From contig NZ_VAUA01000011.1 in the NCBI RefSeq assembly GCF_005771405.1, positions 1 to 64,000 of the forward strand: 64,000 nt of DNA, written 5' to 3'. The translations under genes were made by a program, and so were the position numbers. Under the pieces are notes generated by a model. It was given only the letters and a program-made list of their open reading frames with translations, was not told where the DNA came from and made no database searches. This stretch comes from Parasedimentitalea maritima. GTDB lineage: Bacteria > Pseudomonadota > Alphaproteobacteria > Rhodobacterales > Rhodobacteraceae. How positions within the stretch are numbered: the first letter of the stretch is position 1; the number at the start of each line of letters is the position of its first letter. Of this stretch, positions 45,257 through 54,025 are shown one piece after another.

Positions 45257-46465
45257 ATGACACAACCTCCCAATGTACATGACGCTGAACCAATCCCCGC
45301 TGCTGCCCGCGAAGCGATTGACGCGTTGATGGCTTCGGGTGATCTGTTTCGCTATACTGCACCGCAAGACGCCCCGGTGGCTTTGCTGGAACAAGAATTT
45401 GCCGAGCTTTTGGGCAGCAAATACGCCCTTGCCGTGTCCTCCTGTTCAGCTGCACTGTTCCTGTCTCTTAAGGCACTGGAACTGCCACGCGACGCGCAGG
45501 TGCTGATCCCCGCGTTCACTTTTGCTGCTGTTCCATCAGCCGTCGTGCATGCCGATTGCGTGCCTGTTCTGTGTGAGGTGGGTGACACCTACCGCATCAA
45601 CCTTGCTGATTTTGAAGCCAAGCTGGACGACAATATCAGTGCGGTTCTGATCAGCCATATGCGTGGTCATACCTCGGATATGGATTCGATCGCTGCTCTG
45701 TGTGACGCGCGCGATATACCCATCATCGAAGATGCGGCACATTCGCTGGGCACCACATGGCATGGCAAGAACATCGGCACCATTGGCCGTATCGGCTGCT
45801 TTTCGTTCCAGTCGTATAAGATGATCAACGCCGGCGAAGGTGGCATCCTGATCACGGACGACGCGGATCTGGTGGCCCGAGCAGTGATCATGTCCGGCGC
45901 TTACGAGCACAATTGGCAAAAACATAAAGGGCCGCGCGGTGACAATTCACCGGAACTGGCACAGGCTTTTGCCAAATGGCAGAACCAACTGCCGCTATAT
46001 AATCTGCGGATGAGCAACCTGTCAGCGGCAGTCATCCGACCGCAATTGCCCGAACTCCTGCGCAGGGTGCGCGATGGACGGAGCAACCATGACTATGTGG
46101 CGGAGCGATTGAACACCTCTGCCAGCCTGCATGTCCCCGCCTCGCTACCTCCGGAGGTCCGCGCCCCGGATTCGATCCAGTTCAATCTGGTCAACATGGA
46201 CAGCCAGGAAATTGCGGCTTTTGCCGAAGCCACTGCAGCACGTGGTGTCAAGGTACAGATCTTTGGCCTGTCCACTGATAATGCCCGCGCATTCTGGAAC
46301 TGGCAGTTTCTGAATGATCTACCAGAATTGCCACAAACACGCGCCATGTTAGCCCACGCCTGCGATGTGCGGCTGCCGGTGCGGCTGACCCGTGCGGAAC
46401 TGGACATAATTGCCGATATTTTGCTGGACGCCGTAGCCGACGTCAAAGGCAAAGCCGCAGCCTAA
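45257..46465 (+). CDS. DegT/DnrJ/EryC1-family aminotransferase
   Basis: This 402-residue PLP protein has the sugar-aminotransferase family pattern: SSCSAALFLSLKAL near 61-74, IPAFTFAAVPSAV near 84-96, IIEDAAHSLGTTW near 156-168 and the PLP lysine Lys188 in SYKMINAGEGG. Most relatives act on nucleotide sugars, yet no sugar cluster is present, so the substrate is open; a role in the adjacent amine pathway is possible. The 5' region has no obvious Shine-Dalgarno. Confidence 0.85.
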   Translation: MTQPPNVHDAEPIPAAAREAIDALMASGDLFRYTAPQDAPVALLEQEFAELLGSKYALAVSSCSAALFLSLKALELPRDAQVLIPAFTFAAVPSAVVHADCVPVLCEVGDTYRINLADFEAKLDDNISAVLISHMRGHTSDMDSIAALCDARDIPIIEDAAHSLGTTWHGKNIGTIGRIGCFSFQSYKMINAGEGGILITDDADLVARAVIMSGAYEHNWQKHKGPRGDNSPELAQAFAKWQNQLPLYNLRMSNLSAAVIRPQLPELLRRVRDGRSNHDYVAERLNTSASLHVPASLPPEVRAPDSIQFNLVNMDSQEIAAFAEATAARGVKVQIFGLSTDNARAFWNWQFLNDLPELPQTRAMLAHACDVRLPVRLTRAELDIIADILLDAVADVKGKAAA

Positions 46466-46475
46466 GGCCCCGGAA

Positions 46476-46506
46476 AAAGAAAAAGCCCAGGACACATCCT
46501 GGGCTT
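46476..46506 (-). terminator. Terminator for phaR (minus strand), shared with the aminotransferase
   Basis: AAGCCCAGGA (46483-46492) pairs perfectly with TCCTGGGCTT (46497-46506), loop CACA on the plus strand. On the minus strand the stem is followed by a T-rich run (TTTTTCTTTTT), so it is an intrinsic terminator for phaR. Confidence 0.8.
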
Positions 46507-46527
46507 ACACTCAAACATTTCAATCTG

Positions 46528-46554
46528 TGTAGGGTGCGTGCTTGCACGCACCAT
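46528..46554 (+). repeat. Dispersed palindromic repeat, copy 4
   Basis: TGTAGGGTGCGTGC followed by TTGCACGCACCAT; arms GGTGCGTGC/GCACGCACC are perfect. It lies between the terminator and the phaR stop, in the 3' untranslated part of phaR. Confidence 0.72.
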
Positions 46555-46566
46555 CCTCCATTCAGA

Positions 46567-47124
46567 TCACTTCAATTTTGACAATTTATCTTGCAGATCA
46601 GCCAGTTGCTTTTTGATCTCATTTAGATCTTCGCCACCCGTTTTTTCTGCTTTAGGCGTCTCGCGTGGGCCGCCAGGCCAGCCCGCTCCTAGACCACCGG
46701 TCATAGCTTTCAGGAACGCTTCCTGCTGCGCCTTCATGGCGTCAAAACCCGGAATTTGCGCCATCGGGTTCATCGCGGTCATTGTCTCTGCCATCTGGGA
46801 CTGACTGTCGCGCAGCATTTCAAAAGAGCTTTGCAAGAACTGTGGCATCACTCCACCACCGGGAACCATGTAGCTGCGCACCAAATCATTCAGCACGTCT
46901 ACTGGCAGTACGTTTTCACCGCGGCTCTCGTGTTCAGCAATAATTTGCAGCAGGTATTGCCGCGTCAGGTCATCACCTGACTTCAAATCTATGATCTGGA
47001 CCTCGCGGTTGGCCCGAATAAAGCCTGCGATATCTTCCAGTGTCACATAATCACTGGTTTCGGTGTTATACAGCCGACGGCTGGCATATCGCTTGATCAG
47101 CAGGGGTTTATCCCGTTCCGCCAT
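46567..47124 (-). CDS. phaR: Polyhydroxyalkanoate synthesis repressor
   Basis: The 185-residue protein begins with the PhaR DNA-binding domain (KRYASRRLYNTETSDYVTLEDIA near 11-33) followed by the PHB-accumulation regulatory region with FLQSSFEMLRDSQSQ near 96-110 and a C-terminal coiled coil. PhaR binds both DNA and nascent PHA granules and releases phasin expression when polymer forms. Sites of the CTGC-N3-GCAG kind are found in the nearby pha promoters. Confidence 0.93.
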   Translation of the reverse strand: MAERDKPLLIKRYASRRLYNTETSDYVTLEDIAGFIRANREVQIIDLKSGDDLTRQYLLQIIAEHESRGENVLPVDVLNDLVRSYMVPGGGVMPQFLQSSFEMLRDSQSQMAETMTAMNPMAQIPGFDAMKAQQEAFLKAMTGGLGAGWPGGPRETPKAEKTGGEDLNEIKKQLADLQDKLSKLK

Positions 47125-47144
47125 GTCATTACTCCCGCCACATG

Positions 47145-47155
47145 ATGCATTGCAG
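47145..47155. promoter_or_regulatory. Near-match PhaR box at the phaR promoter
   Basis: ATGC-ATT-GCAG differs by one base from CTGC-N3-GCAG and sits 21 bases before the phaR start. It suggests autoregulation, as known in Paracoccus. Confidence 0.45.
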
Positions 47156-47334
47156 CAAAGCCTATGCGAGTGCAGAAGAAAAGGAAAGCACCGCGCTTCC
47201 TACCCGAGATTTTGTTGTCAGATATGGATTACCAGAACGAGCTTAGCACCTCCACGTCCACAATTTTCACTTGACCTCAAGTAGGCTTCAGCTTTTACAG
47301 ACTTATCCCAATACTGATGATTTGGGAGATCTCC

Positions 47335-48204
47335 ATGAAAGTTCTTATTCTGGGTGGCACAGGTACCATCGGCACCGCAGTGACCACAGAGTTGACCCGG
47401 CACGGGCATAACGTCATCGGACTTAGCCGCTCGGCAATCTCGGACCAGACACTGTTGCAACTGGGTGCGACCCCCTATCGGGGAGACTTACGCAAACCGG
47501 ACCACTGGGCGCACTTGGTACGTGAAGTCGACGGGCTGATCCAGTTGGCCACCACTTTTGATGACAATATGGCAGCAGTGGATACCCGTGCAATCACGGA
47601 AATTCTGCGCCGTGCAGCCCAGCGTGAAACTCCGCTCCGATTGTTATATACTGGGGGGTGCTGGCTATATGGGGCTACCGGCAACAGTGTTGCCAGCGAG
47701 ACCCGGCCGCTGCGTCCAATCGAATCTTTTGCCTGGATGACGAAGAATGGTCAGTCTCTGGCAAATGCTGCACAGATCTCAGCGGCAATTCTTCACCCTG
47801 CGATGGTTTACCACCAAGATGGTGGCGTGTTTGCACGCTTCATCCAGCAGGCACAGGATGGTGACCCAATTGAGGTCTGGGGCAGTATCTCCACCCGCTG
47901 GCCACTGGTCCATCGTGACGACTTGGCGGTAGCCTATCGCATGGTACTGGAAGATAGCAATCTGACCGGCTCTTTCAACGTCAGCACAGAGGACGGTACC
48001 AGCGTAGGCGACATCGTCGCCGAGATTTCTAAAAGGCACAGCCACAAGGCAGGTTACCTCGTTCGGAACTTAAAACATGTGGTGGCTAAACATGGCAATT
48101 GGGCCGAGGGACCAACGCTGGACCAGCAAATGAGCGCAGAGAAAATTCGCCGCCTGTGTGGCTGGTCACCGCGACATGCTCAATTCCAGAATGCTGTCTT
48201 TTGA
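47335..48204 (+). CDS. NAD-dependent epimerase/dehydratase family protein
   Basis: The 289-residue protein is an extended short-chain dehydrogenase: ILGGTGTIGTAVTTEL near 5-20 binds the nucleotide. The usual Tyr-x-x-x-Lys is not obvious: the expected segment near residue 130-140 reads WMTKNGQSL, so it may be an atypical or non-catalytic member. GGGAGATCTCC precedes ATG 47335. Substrate unknown; not related to the pha genes around it. Confidence 0.78.
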   Translation: MKVLILGGTGTIGTAVTTELTRHGHNVIGLSRSAISDQTLLQLGATPYRGDLRKPDHWAHLVREVDGLIQLATTFDDNMAAVDTRAITEILRRAAQRETPLRLLYTGGCWLYGATGNSVASETRPLRPIESFAWMTKNGQSLANAAQISAAILHPAMVYHQDGGVFARFIQQAQDGDPIEVWGSISTRWPLVHRDDLAVAYRMVLEDSNLTGSFNVSTEDGTSVGDIVAEISKRHSHKAGYLVRNLKHVVAKHGNWAEGPTLDQQMSAEKIRRLCGWSPRHAQFQNAVF

Positions 48205-48251
48205 CGGGTCCTAGGTGTTCCAGCAAGAAACCCAGGCTCTGAAACGACAAA

Positions 48252-48273
48252 GGGCAGGTCTTACGACCTGCCC
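48252..48273. terminator. Hairpin between the epimerase and phasin genes
   Basis: GGGCAGGTC (48252-48260) and GACCTGCCC (48265-48273) pair perfectly over TTAC. On the minus strand a T-rich stretch (TTTGTCGTTT) follows, so it likely terminates phaP. Confidence 0.7.
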
Positions 48274-48325
48274 GTCATTGCGAGAACACCAAGAGGGAGG
48301 AGCCGGTGCCGCTCGCATTTATATC

Positions 48326-48769
48326 TTACTTGGTTGCGGCTTTTTTAGCAGCAGTGGTCACGTCAGCGGTGGCCTTTTTAACAGCAGTTGCTGCTTCTTC
48401 GCTGATGTCTTTGCCAGCAGCCATCATCAGCTCAACAGTGTCCATCTGGACCTTCTTGGCGATTTCAGCAAAAGCAGCCAGGTTTTCAGCTGCAACTTCT
48501 GCTGATGCGCTGGCGAAGTCAGTGACCGATTTGGCATAGTCAGCAGGATCAGCAGGGGCTTTCGATACGCCGCTCAGCTTAGCCAGAGTTTCTTTGGTCC
48601 ACTTGTTGGACACTTCAGCTGATTTCTCAGCAGCAGTCAGAGCAACAGTCGACAGTTTTTCGTTCAGAGCAGCAGTGTTCTTGAACGCGTCTTCCATCGA
48701 AGCGGTGTCTACGGGAAATGCACCCATCATGTCTTTCATGACGGCGGTAAAGTCTTGGGTCGAAGCCAT
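48326..48769 (-). CDS. phaP: Phasin
   Basis: The 147-residue, Ala/Lys-rich amphipathic helical protein is a granule-coating phasin of the Phasin_2 type: KSAEVSNKWTKETLAKL near 49-65, FASASAEVAAENLAAFAEI near 85-103, and an Ala-Lys tail. It coats PHA granules and limits their size. Two exact PhaR-type boxes and one near-match lie in the 133 bases between it and phaC, so it is surely under PhaR control. Confidence 0.9.
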   Translation of the reverse strand: MASTQDFTAVMKDMMGAFPVDTASMEDAFKNTAALNEKLSTVALTAAEKSAEVSNKWTKETLAKLSGVSKAPADPADYAKSVTDFASASAEVAAENLAAFAEIAKKVQMDTVELMMAAGKDISEEAATAVKKATADVTTAAKKAATK

Positions 48770-48810
48770 TGTTCCAAATCCTCAAAGTGCCGCCGGTGGG
48801 ACAATCCCGC

Positions 48811-48878
48811 CTGCTCAGCATGAGAACTATATGCATTCTGCAGCGCAGCATTTCAAGATATTTATTGCTGCACTGCAG
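48811..48878. promoter_or_regulatory. PhaR boxes upstream of phaP
   Basis: CTGC-AGC-GCAG at 48838-48848 and CTGC-ACT-GCAG at 48868-48878 are exact matches to the CTGC-N3-GCAG palindrome bound by PhaR in Paracoccus denitrificans (from memory). Their centres are 30 bases apart, near three helical turns. CTGC-TCA-GCAT at 48811-48821 is a one-base variant closer to the gene. Confidence 0.75.
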
Positions 48879-48902
48879 AAAAAACTTACGCCATCAATGT
48901 TT

Positions 48903-50705
48903 TCAACGCCTTGCACTAACCTTCACATAGGTTCCGGGCGCTGGGGACAACGGCGGGTGGTTCGAATCACCCGGTTGACGCGCTGCAATCTGCTTACCGG
49001 ATCGCTTTTTCAGCCATGTTTGCCAGCGCGGCCACCACGACCCTTGGTGGAACTGGGCATTCGTAAACCACGCATCGGCATCAACTTTCAGGTCGGCGTT
49101 GGTATAGTGCCCATACTTCTTCTTGCTTGGTGGATTGACGATGCCAGCGATATGACCCGACTGCGAGACGATAAAGCTCTTTGAGCGAGACCCCATTTGT
49201 TGCACGCCGCGATAGCAGTCTTTCCAACGCGCAATGTGATCCGTCTCGCAAGTGATCGCCATCAATGGAACATCCACTTCGCTCAATTGCAGCGTGTGCC
49301 CCATCAGCTCAATCCCACCATCAGCAAACTCATTTCGCTGGCAAAGCCCACGCAGGTATTGCACTGCCATTTTGGCCGGCAGGTTAGCACCATCACCGTT
49401 CCAATACAGCAGATCAAAGGCTGGCGGCGTTTGCCCCATCATGTAACTGCGTATGGCTGGCGCATAGATCAGGTCATTGGATCGCAGGTACGAAAACGTA
49501 CGCGCCATGATGTAAGAGCGCAGCATGCCAACCTCGCCCACTTCTTCTTCAATACCGTCAATAAAATCATTTTGCAGGAATGGCGTGAATTCACCCTGAT
49601 CGGAAAAATCTGTCAGTGCTGTGAAAAATGTCGCCGATTTCACCGATTTGTCACCGCGTTGCTTCAGCAGTGACAAGGTCAGGCCCAGTGTGGTGCCAGC
49701 AATGCAATACCCCACCGCATTGACTTGTTTGACCTCACAGATCTGTTTGACCTCTTCAATTGCGGTCAGGAACCCATCCTGAATATAGTCCTCTATGCCC
49801 ACTTCAGCATAGCTTTCATCCGGATTGATCCAGGACACCACAAACAGGGTATAGCCTTGCTCGACCACCCATTTGATCAGACTGTTCTGCGCCTTCAAAT
49901 CCAGAATGTAGAATTTATTGATCCAGGGCGGGAACAAAACGATTGGGGTCTCACAAACAGTATCTGTGCTGGGACTGTATTGAATCAGCTCCATCATCCG
50001 GTTGCGATAGACAACTTCGCCTTCTGATGTGGCGATATTGCGCCCCAGCTCAAAGGCGCTTTCATCGGCAAGTTTGACAACCAGCTCGCCACCGTTGGCT
50101 TCTAGGTCAGCAACCAGGTTTTCCAATCCGTCGATCAGGGACTGCCCCTCGGTTTCGACGGCCTTTTCCAGAGCATCCGGGTTGGTGGCCAGAAAATTAG
50201 TTGGCGCCATCATATCAACGATCTGATCCGCAAAATAGCTGAGCCGCTGTTTATCCTTGCCCTCCAAATCAGTGATGTCTGCGACAGACTGACGGATAGC
50301 ATCTGCATTGGTCATGTATTGTTGCTGGACAAAATGAAAATAAGGGTTGTTCTGCCACATGGGGTTGGCAAAGCGACGATCACTGGATTTCGGCACGGAT
50401 CCCTCAGCACTTTCTGCCGTTATCGCCTGTTGGGCTTCAGCAAAGTTCATCACGGATTTGCCCCAGAATTCAACCTGTTGCTCCAATAGTCTGGCAGGGT
50501 TTTGCACCGCTTCGGCCCAATATGCCGTTGCTGCACGTGCAAAGAGATCTTGATTCGGACCATCCAGAGCCGCGTTATGTGCTGTCTTATTTCCCATCAC
50601 GTCTGCCAACCGCTTTGAAAGCTGCTCGACATGATCCATGTTTTTCTTAAGTCGTTCAATATGTTCCGGGGATATTCCAGTGAAAGTATCGTCAATTGTT
50701 GTCAT
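48903..50705 (-). CDS. phaC: Class I polyhydroxyalkanoate synthase
   Basis: The 600-residue synthase polymerises 3-hydroxyacyl-CoA. The lipase-like box is GYCIAG with catalytic Cys334 (residues 332-337), the aspartate is Asp489 in CETDHIARW and the histidine is His518 in SQSGHIAG. PPWINKFYILDL near 259-270 and the N-terminal domain are typical of class I enzymes. phaA and phaB are not in the window. It diverges from phaZ, with a PhaR-type box 24 bases before its start. Confidence 0.95.
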   Translation of the reverse strand: MTTIDDTFTGISPEHIERLKKNMDHVEQLSKRLADVMGNKTAHNAALDGPNQDLFARAATAYWAEAVQNPARLLEQQVEFWGKSVMNFAEAQQAITAESAEGSVPKSSDRRFANPMWQNNPYFHFVQQQYMTNADAIRQSVADITDLEGKDKQRLSYFADQIVDMMAPTNFLATNPDALEKAVETEGQSLIDGLENLVADLEANGGELVVKLADESAFELGRNIATSEGEVVYRNRMMELIQYSPSTDTVCETPIVLFPPWINKFYILDLKAQNSLIKWVVEQGYTLFVVSWINPDESYAEVGIEDYIQDGFLTAIEEVKQICEVKQVNAVGYCIAGTTLGLTLSLLKQRGDKSVKSATFFTALTDFSDQGEFTPFLQNDFIDGIEEEVGEVGMLRSYIMARTFSYLRSNDLIYAPAIRSYMMGQTPPAFDLLYWNGDGANLPAKMAVQYLRGLCQRNEFADGGIELMGHTLQLSEVDVPLMAITCETDHIARWKDCYRGVQQMGSRSKSFIVSQSGHIAGIVNPPSKKKYGHYTNADLKVDADAWFTNAQFHQGSWWPRWQTWLKKRSGKQIAARQPGDSNHPPLSPAPGTYVKVSARR

Positions 50706-50728
50706 TTTAATAAATTACCCCTAACTTT

Positions 50729-50739
50729 CTGCCATGCAG
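50729..50739. promoter_or_regulatory. PhaR box in the phaC-phaZ divergent promoter
   Basis: CTGC-CAT-GCAG is an exact CTGC-N3-GCAG palindrome, 24 bases from the phaC start and 99 from the phaZ start. PhaR may thus link synthesis and breakdown of the polymer. Confidence 0.7.
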
Positions 50740-50837
50740 AATAATGTCGCCCCAACGTTATGGCAAAGCGACGAAAAGTCCGATGGGTTGGAATTCTTTT
50801 ATCCCTGTGATGCGGGCGGCAATCAAGGGAAACACGC

Positions 50838-52115
50838 ATGCGCTATATGATGACCTACGATCTGATGGAAACAGCCCGCAACACAAACCAATGGTTGGGC
50901 TCAACCGCCAGAGCTATGGCATCTTACCCTATGTTTTCCGCAATGCCTAACCCGGCCCTTAATTGGATGGCGGCCTGGGGGGAAGTGACCGAGCGTAGTT
51001 TTCAGCGCATGGCAGTGAAACCCGACTGGGGTATCCGCACCTTCACCTGCGAAGACGGTAAGGACCACTTGGTCGAAATCGATACAGTGGTTGAACGTCC
51101 CTTTGGCGACCTCATTCACTTCAAAGTTGCGGGCCGCGAAGAACAGCCGCGCAAGGTTTTACTCATCGCCCCAATGTCCGGCCACTACGCCACTTTGCTG
51201 CGTTCCACCGTCAAAAGCCTGATCGTAAACTGCGAGGTCTATGTCACAGACTGGCACAACGCCCGCGACATTCCGGTTTCCGCAGGTAAATTCGACGTCG
51301 AAGACTACTCTCTCTACTTGGTTGATTTCATGCGTGAGATGGGCCCAGAGACCCATGTGGTCGCAGTCTGTCAGCCGGTCCCGCTTGCCTTGGCCGCCAC
51401 GGCCTATTTGGCCGAACAGGATCCCAAGGCTCAACCCAGTTCGCTGACCCTGATCGGCGGCCCAATTGACCCAGACGCTGCGCCAACCGAAGTCACCGAT
51501 TTTGGCCGCCGGGTCACCATGGGTCAGCTCGAAGAAACCATGATCCAGCAGGTTGGTTTCAAATACTCCGGTGTTGGCCGCATGGTCTATCCGGGGCTGC
51601 TTCAGCTCACCTCGTTCATCTCGATGAATGGCGAGCGCCATTCTCAGGCGTTCAACGATCAGATCCAGCGCGCCGCCAAAGGCGAAACCTCGGATCATGA
51701 CAGCCACAACCGGTTTTACGATGAATATCTGGCAGTGATGGATATGCCCGCCGAGTTCTACCTATCGACCGTTGAAAGGGTGTTCAAGAACCGAGATATC
51801 GCCCGGAATGAGTTCACCATCGACGGGCACAAGGTCGACTTCGGAAAAATCACCGATGTCGCAGTAAAAACCGTCGAAGGCGCCAATGATGATATCTCGG
51901 CCCCTGGCCAATGTATCGCCGCATTGGATCTGTGCACCGGACTGGACGACGCCCGCAAGGCCAGCCATGTTGAGCCAGACGCAGGCCACTACGGGATTTT
52001 TGCTGGCCGCAGCTGGCGCAACAACATCCGCCCACTGGTGATTGAATTCATGGACGCCAACAGCCGCAAGCCAGCACCCAAACGCAAAGCACCGCGCAAA
52101 ACCAAGGTGAAATAA
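50838..52115 (+). CDS. phaZ: Intracellular polyhydroxybutyrate depolymerase
   Basis: The 425-residue protein matches the intracellular PhaZ family: the nucleophile is Cys178 in VVAVCQPVP in place of serine, with LLIAPMSGHYATLLR near 108-122 and the C-terminal histidine in EPDAGHYGIFAGRSWR. A Lys-rich tail may bind the granule. The N-terminus (RYMMTYDLMETAR) is typical. It mobilises stored PHB. Confidence 0.93.
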   Translation: MRYMMTYDLMETARNTNQWLGSTARAMASYPMFSAMPNPALNWMAAWGEVTERSFQRMAVKPDWGIRTFTCEDGKDHLVEIDTVVERPFGDLIHFKVAGREEQPRKVLLIAPMSGHYATLLRSTVKSLIVNCEVYVTDWHNARDIPVSAGKFDVEDYSLYLVDFMREMGPETHVVAVCQPVPLALAATAYLAEQDPKAQPSSLTLIGGPIDPDAAPTEVTDFGRRVTMGQLEETMIQQVGFKYSGVGRMVYPGLLQLTSFISMNGERHSQAFNDQIQRAAKGETSDHDSHNRFYDEYLAVMDMPAEFYLSTVERVFKNRDIARNEFTIDGHKVDFGKITDVAVKTVEGANDDISAPGQCIAALDLCTGLDDARKASHVEPDAGHYGIFAGRSWRNNIRPLVIEFMDANSRKPAPKRKAPRKTKVK

Positions 52116-52116
52116 G

Positions 52117-52695
52117 ATGATGGCCACCGCAGCACAGCAAGCCTTTTCCTGCAAATGTGGGACACTACGCGGCCATGTCACCGCCCATGGGATGAAAACG
52201 GGCACTCGGGTTGTGTGTTTTTGTCCCGATTGCCGTGCCGTACAACTCTATCACAATCAGCCGGACCCCGCCCCTGGCCCAGTGGACCTTTTCCAAGTGT
52301 CACCAGATACCATCGAAATTACACAGGGTACGGATTGTCTGCAGTTGCTGCGGCTAAGCCCCAAAGGCACTCTGCGCTGGTACGCGAGCTGCTGCGGCAC
52401 CCCCTTTGCCAACACCCTCGCAAAACCCGGCCTGCCCTTTGCCGGTCTACTTTCAGATATCTTTGCAAACCAAGATGCCTTGGGGAAAATCCGCGCTCGT
52501 GCCTTTGTCCCGCAACCAGGCAAGCCTTCCAAAACGACTGGCGCTGCCGTCATGGCCCTAGGTATCATCAGCCGCATGGCCACCAGTCGCATGTCGGGCC
52601 GCTGGCGCCAGACCCCATTTTTCAATATCGAAACAGGCGAACCTGTTGCAGAGCCCAAGATCCCGACCAAGGAAGAACGGGCAAAGTTCTATTAG
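52117..52695 (+). CDS. DUF6151 / GFA-like zinc-binding protein
   Basis: The 192-residue protein starts one base after the phaZ stop, so it is probably cotranscribed. It has the cysteine pattern of the GFA superfamily: CKCG near 12-15, CFCPDCRAVQ near 34-43 and CCGTPFANT near 92-100, for one or two zinc ions. The function is unknown. The basic C-terminal tail is unlike true GFA enzymes. Confidence 0.75.
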   Translation: MMATAAQQAFSCKCGTLRGHVTAHGMKTGTRVVCFCPDCRAVQLYHNQPDPAPGPVDLFQVSPDTIEITQGTDCLQLLRLSPKGTLRWYASCCGTPFANTLAKPGLPFAGLLSDIFANQDALGKIRARAFVPQPGKPSKTTGAAVMALGIISRMATSRMSGRWRQTPFFNIETGEPVAEPKIPTKEERAKFY

Positions 52696-52782
52696 GGGCT
52701 GGCCCACACAGTGGGTGATCGAGCGTTAAGCCTCACTGGGATGTGAGTTGTACCCGCTGTGACAGCCCGTATTCTCCGGCTT

Positions 52783-53208
52783 ATGAAAAACAATTTCTCT
52801 GGAAAATGCCTGTGTGGCTCGGTCACTTACAAGGCAAACGGACAACCAGTAGTGGTCGCACAGTGCCACTGCGAAGAATGTCGCAGGTTGAGCGGAACGG
52901 GCCACACGGTTGGCGCTATGTTCCCCTTGGATACAGTCACTCTGAACGGAGAACTGAGCACATTCAAATACCAGTCAAACAGAGGTTCTGAAGTTACAAA
53001 AGCCTTTTGTGGGAAATGTGGAAGCCCAATCTACGGCTCCAATTCGCACGCACCAGATCATTTGACCTTTTCCCTCGGCACAATGGATGATGCCACGGCT
53101 CTGGAAATACAGGTCGTGGTGTTCGAACGCGACAAACAGCATTGGGACCAGCTTGGGGCGGATGTCATGTCTTTTGCGACCCAGCCGGATTGGAAACCTG
53201 ATACGTAA
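52783..53208 (+). CDS. GFA family (glutathione-dependent formaldehyde-activating-like) protein
   Basis: The 141-residue protein has the complete GFA zinc pattern: GKCLCGSV near 6-13, CHCEECRRLSG near 29-39 and FCGKCGSPIYG near 75-85. It is a small zinc protein whose activity is unproven. ATG 52783 begins the conserved KNNFSGKCLCG; an upstream GTG at 52759 has no better ribosome binding site. It is unusual to find two GFA-like genes side by side; they are not close copies. Confidence 0.83.
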   Translation: MKNNFSGKCLCGSVTYKANGQPVVVAQCHCEECRRLSGTGHTVGAMFPLDTVTLNGELSTFKYQSNRGSEVTKAFCGKCGSPIYGSNSHAPDHLTFSLGTMDDATALEIQVVVFERDKQHWDQLGADVMSFATQPDWKPDT

Positions 53209-53211
53209 AAA

Positions 53212-53934
53212 TCAGGTTTGACCTGCCAACCACTCTGCCAACACCCTGTTCACCACATCCGGGCGTTCCAGTGTTGGGAGATGCCCAGCAGAGGTGATCA
53301 CCTGCAAGGAGGCATTCGGTATCAGTTCAGCCAAGAACTCATGACGCTTCACAGGTGTCAGCGGGTCGTATTCCCCACACAGGATCAATGTTGGGACCTT
53401 GCACTTACGCAGAGTCCCCTGCTGGTCTCGCCGCCGTTGCAAGGCCCGCGTCTGCGCGACAAACAGGGCCTGCCCTAACTCCATGCCCATCTGATGCATC
53501 AGGTTCAAGACCTCGATCCGTTGCGGTCCTGGGGCCAGGTATTCAGGCAGCATGGACTGGCGCAGAACGTCATCCATGCGCCCTGTTCGGGCACCAATAA
53601 TCAACGGCTCGCGGGTGGCAGCCTGGGCTGGAGTGTCTGGCAAAGGGCTGGTGCTCATCAGGCACAACCGGCTGACCCGTTCTGGGGCACGGCGCAGGAT
53701 TTCCATCGCCACAATTCCACCCATCGACAATCCCGCCAGTGCAAATCTCGATGGCAGTTGCTGTAGTAGCTGGATTGCTATGTCTTCTATGCGTTCGCCG
53801 CCAATCAACGGGGCGACGGTCACCGGAACCTGCGTCGACAGCGCCATGATTTGAGGTTGGAAAATGCGCGCGTCACACATCATCCCAGGCAACAACACCA
53901 GCGGATCCTGTGATAATTGCCCAGTCTGTTCCAT
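53212..53934 (-). CDS. Alpha/beta hydrolase
   Basis: The 240-residue hydrolase has LVLLPGMMCDARIF near 12-25, the elbow GLSMGG near 68-73 and GHLPTLERP near 216-224 as the histidine region. CGEYDPLTP near 183-191 carries the aspartate. It is a cytosolic esterase of unknown substrate. The start is taken at ATG 53934; an upstream ATG at 53973 is possible. Confidence 0.83.
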   Translation of the reverse strand: MEQTGQLSQDPLVLLPGMMCDARIFQPQIMALSTQVPVTVAPLIGGERIEDIAIQLLQQLPSRFALAGLSMGGIVAMEILRRAPERVSRLCLMSTSPLPDTPAQAATREPLIIGARTGRMDDVLRQSMLPEYLAPGPQRIEVLNLMHQMGMELGQALFVAQTRALQRRRDQQGTLRKCKVPTLILCGEYDPLTPVKRHEFLAELIPNASLQVITSAGHLPTLERPDVVNRVLAEWLAGQT

Positions 53935-54025
53935 AGTGCCTATCCGTTGGTCATGATCGCCAGCAAAGCGCAAGCATTGATCTATTTCCTATCACTGCGC
54001 CCTTATCTTCGCCATGGCAAGAGGC

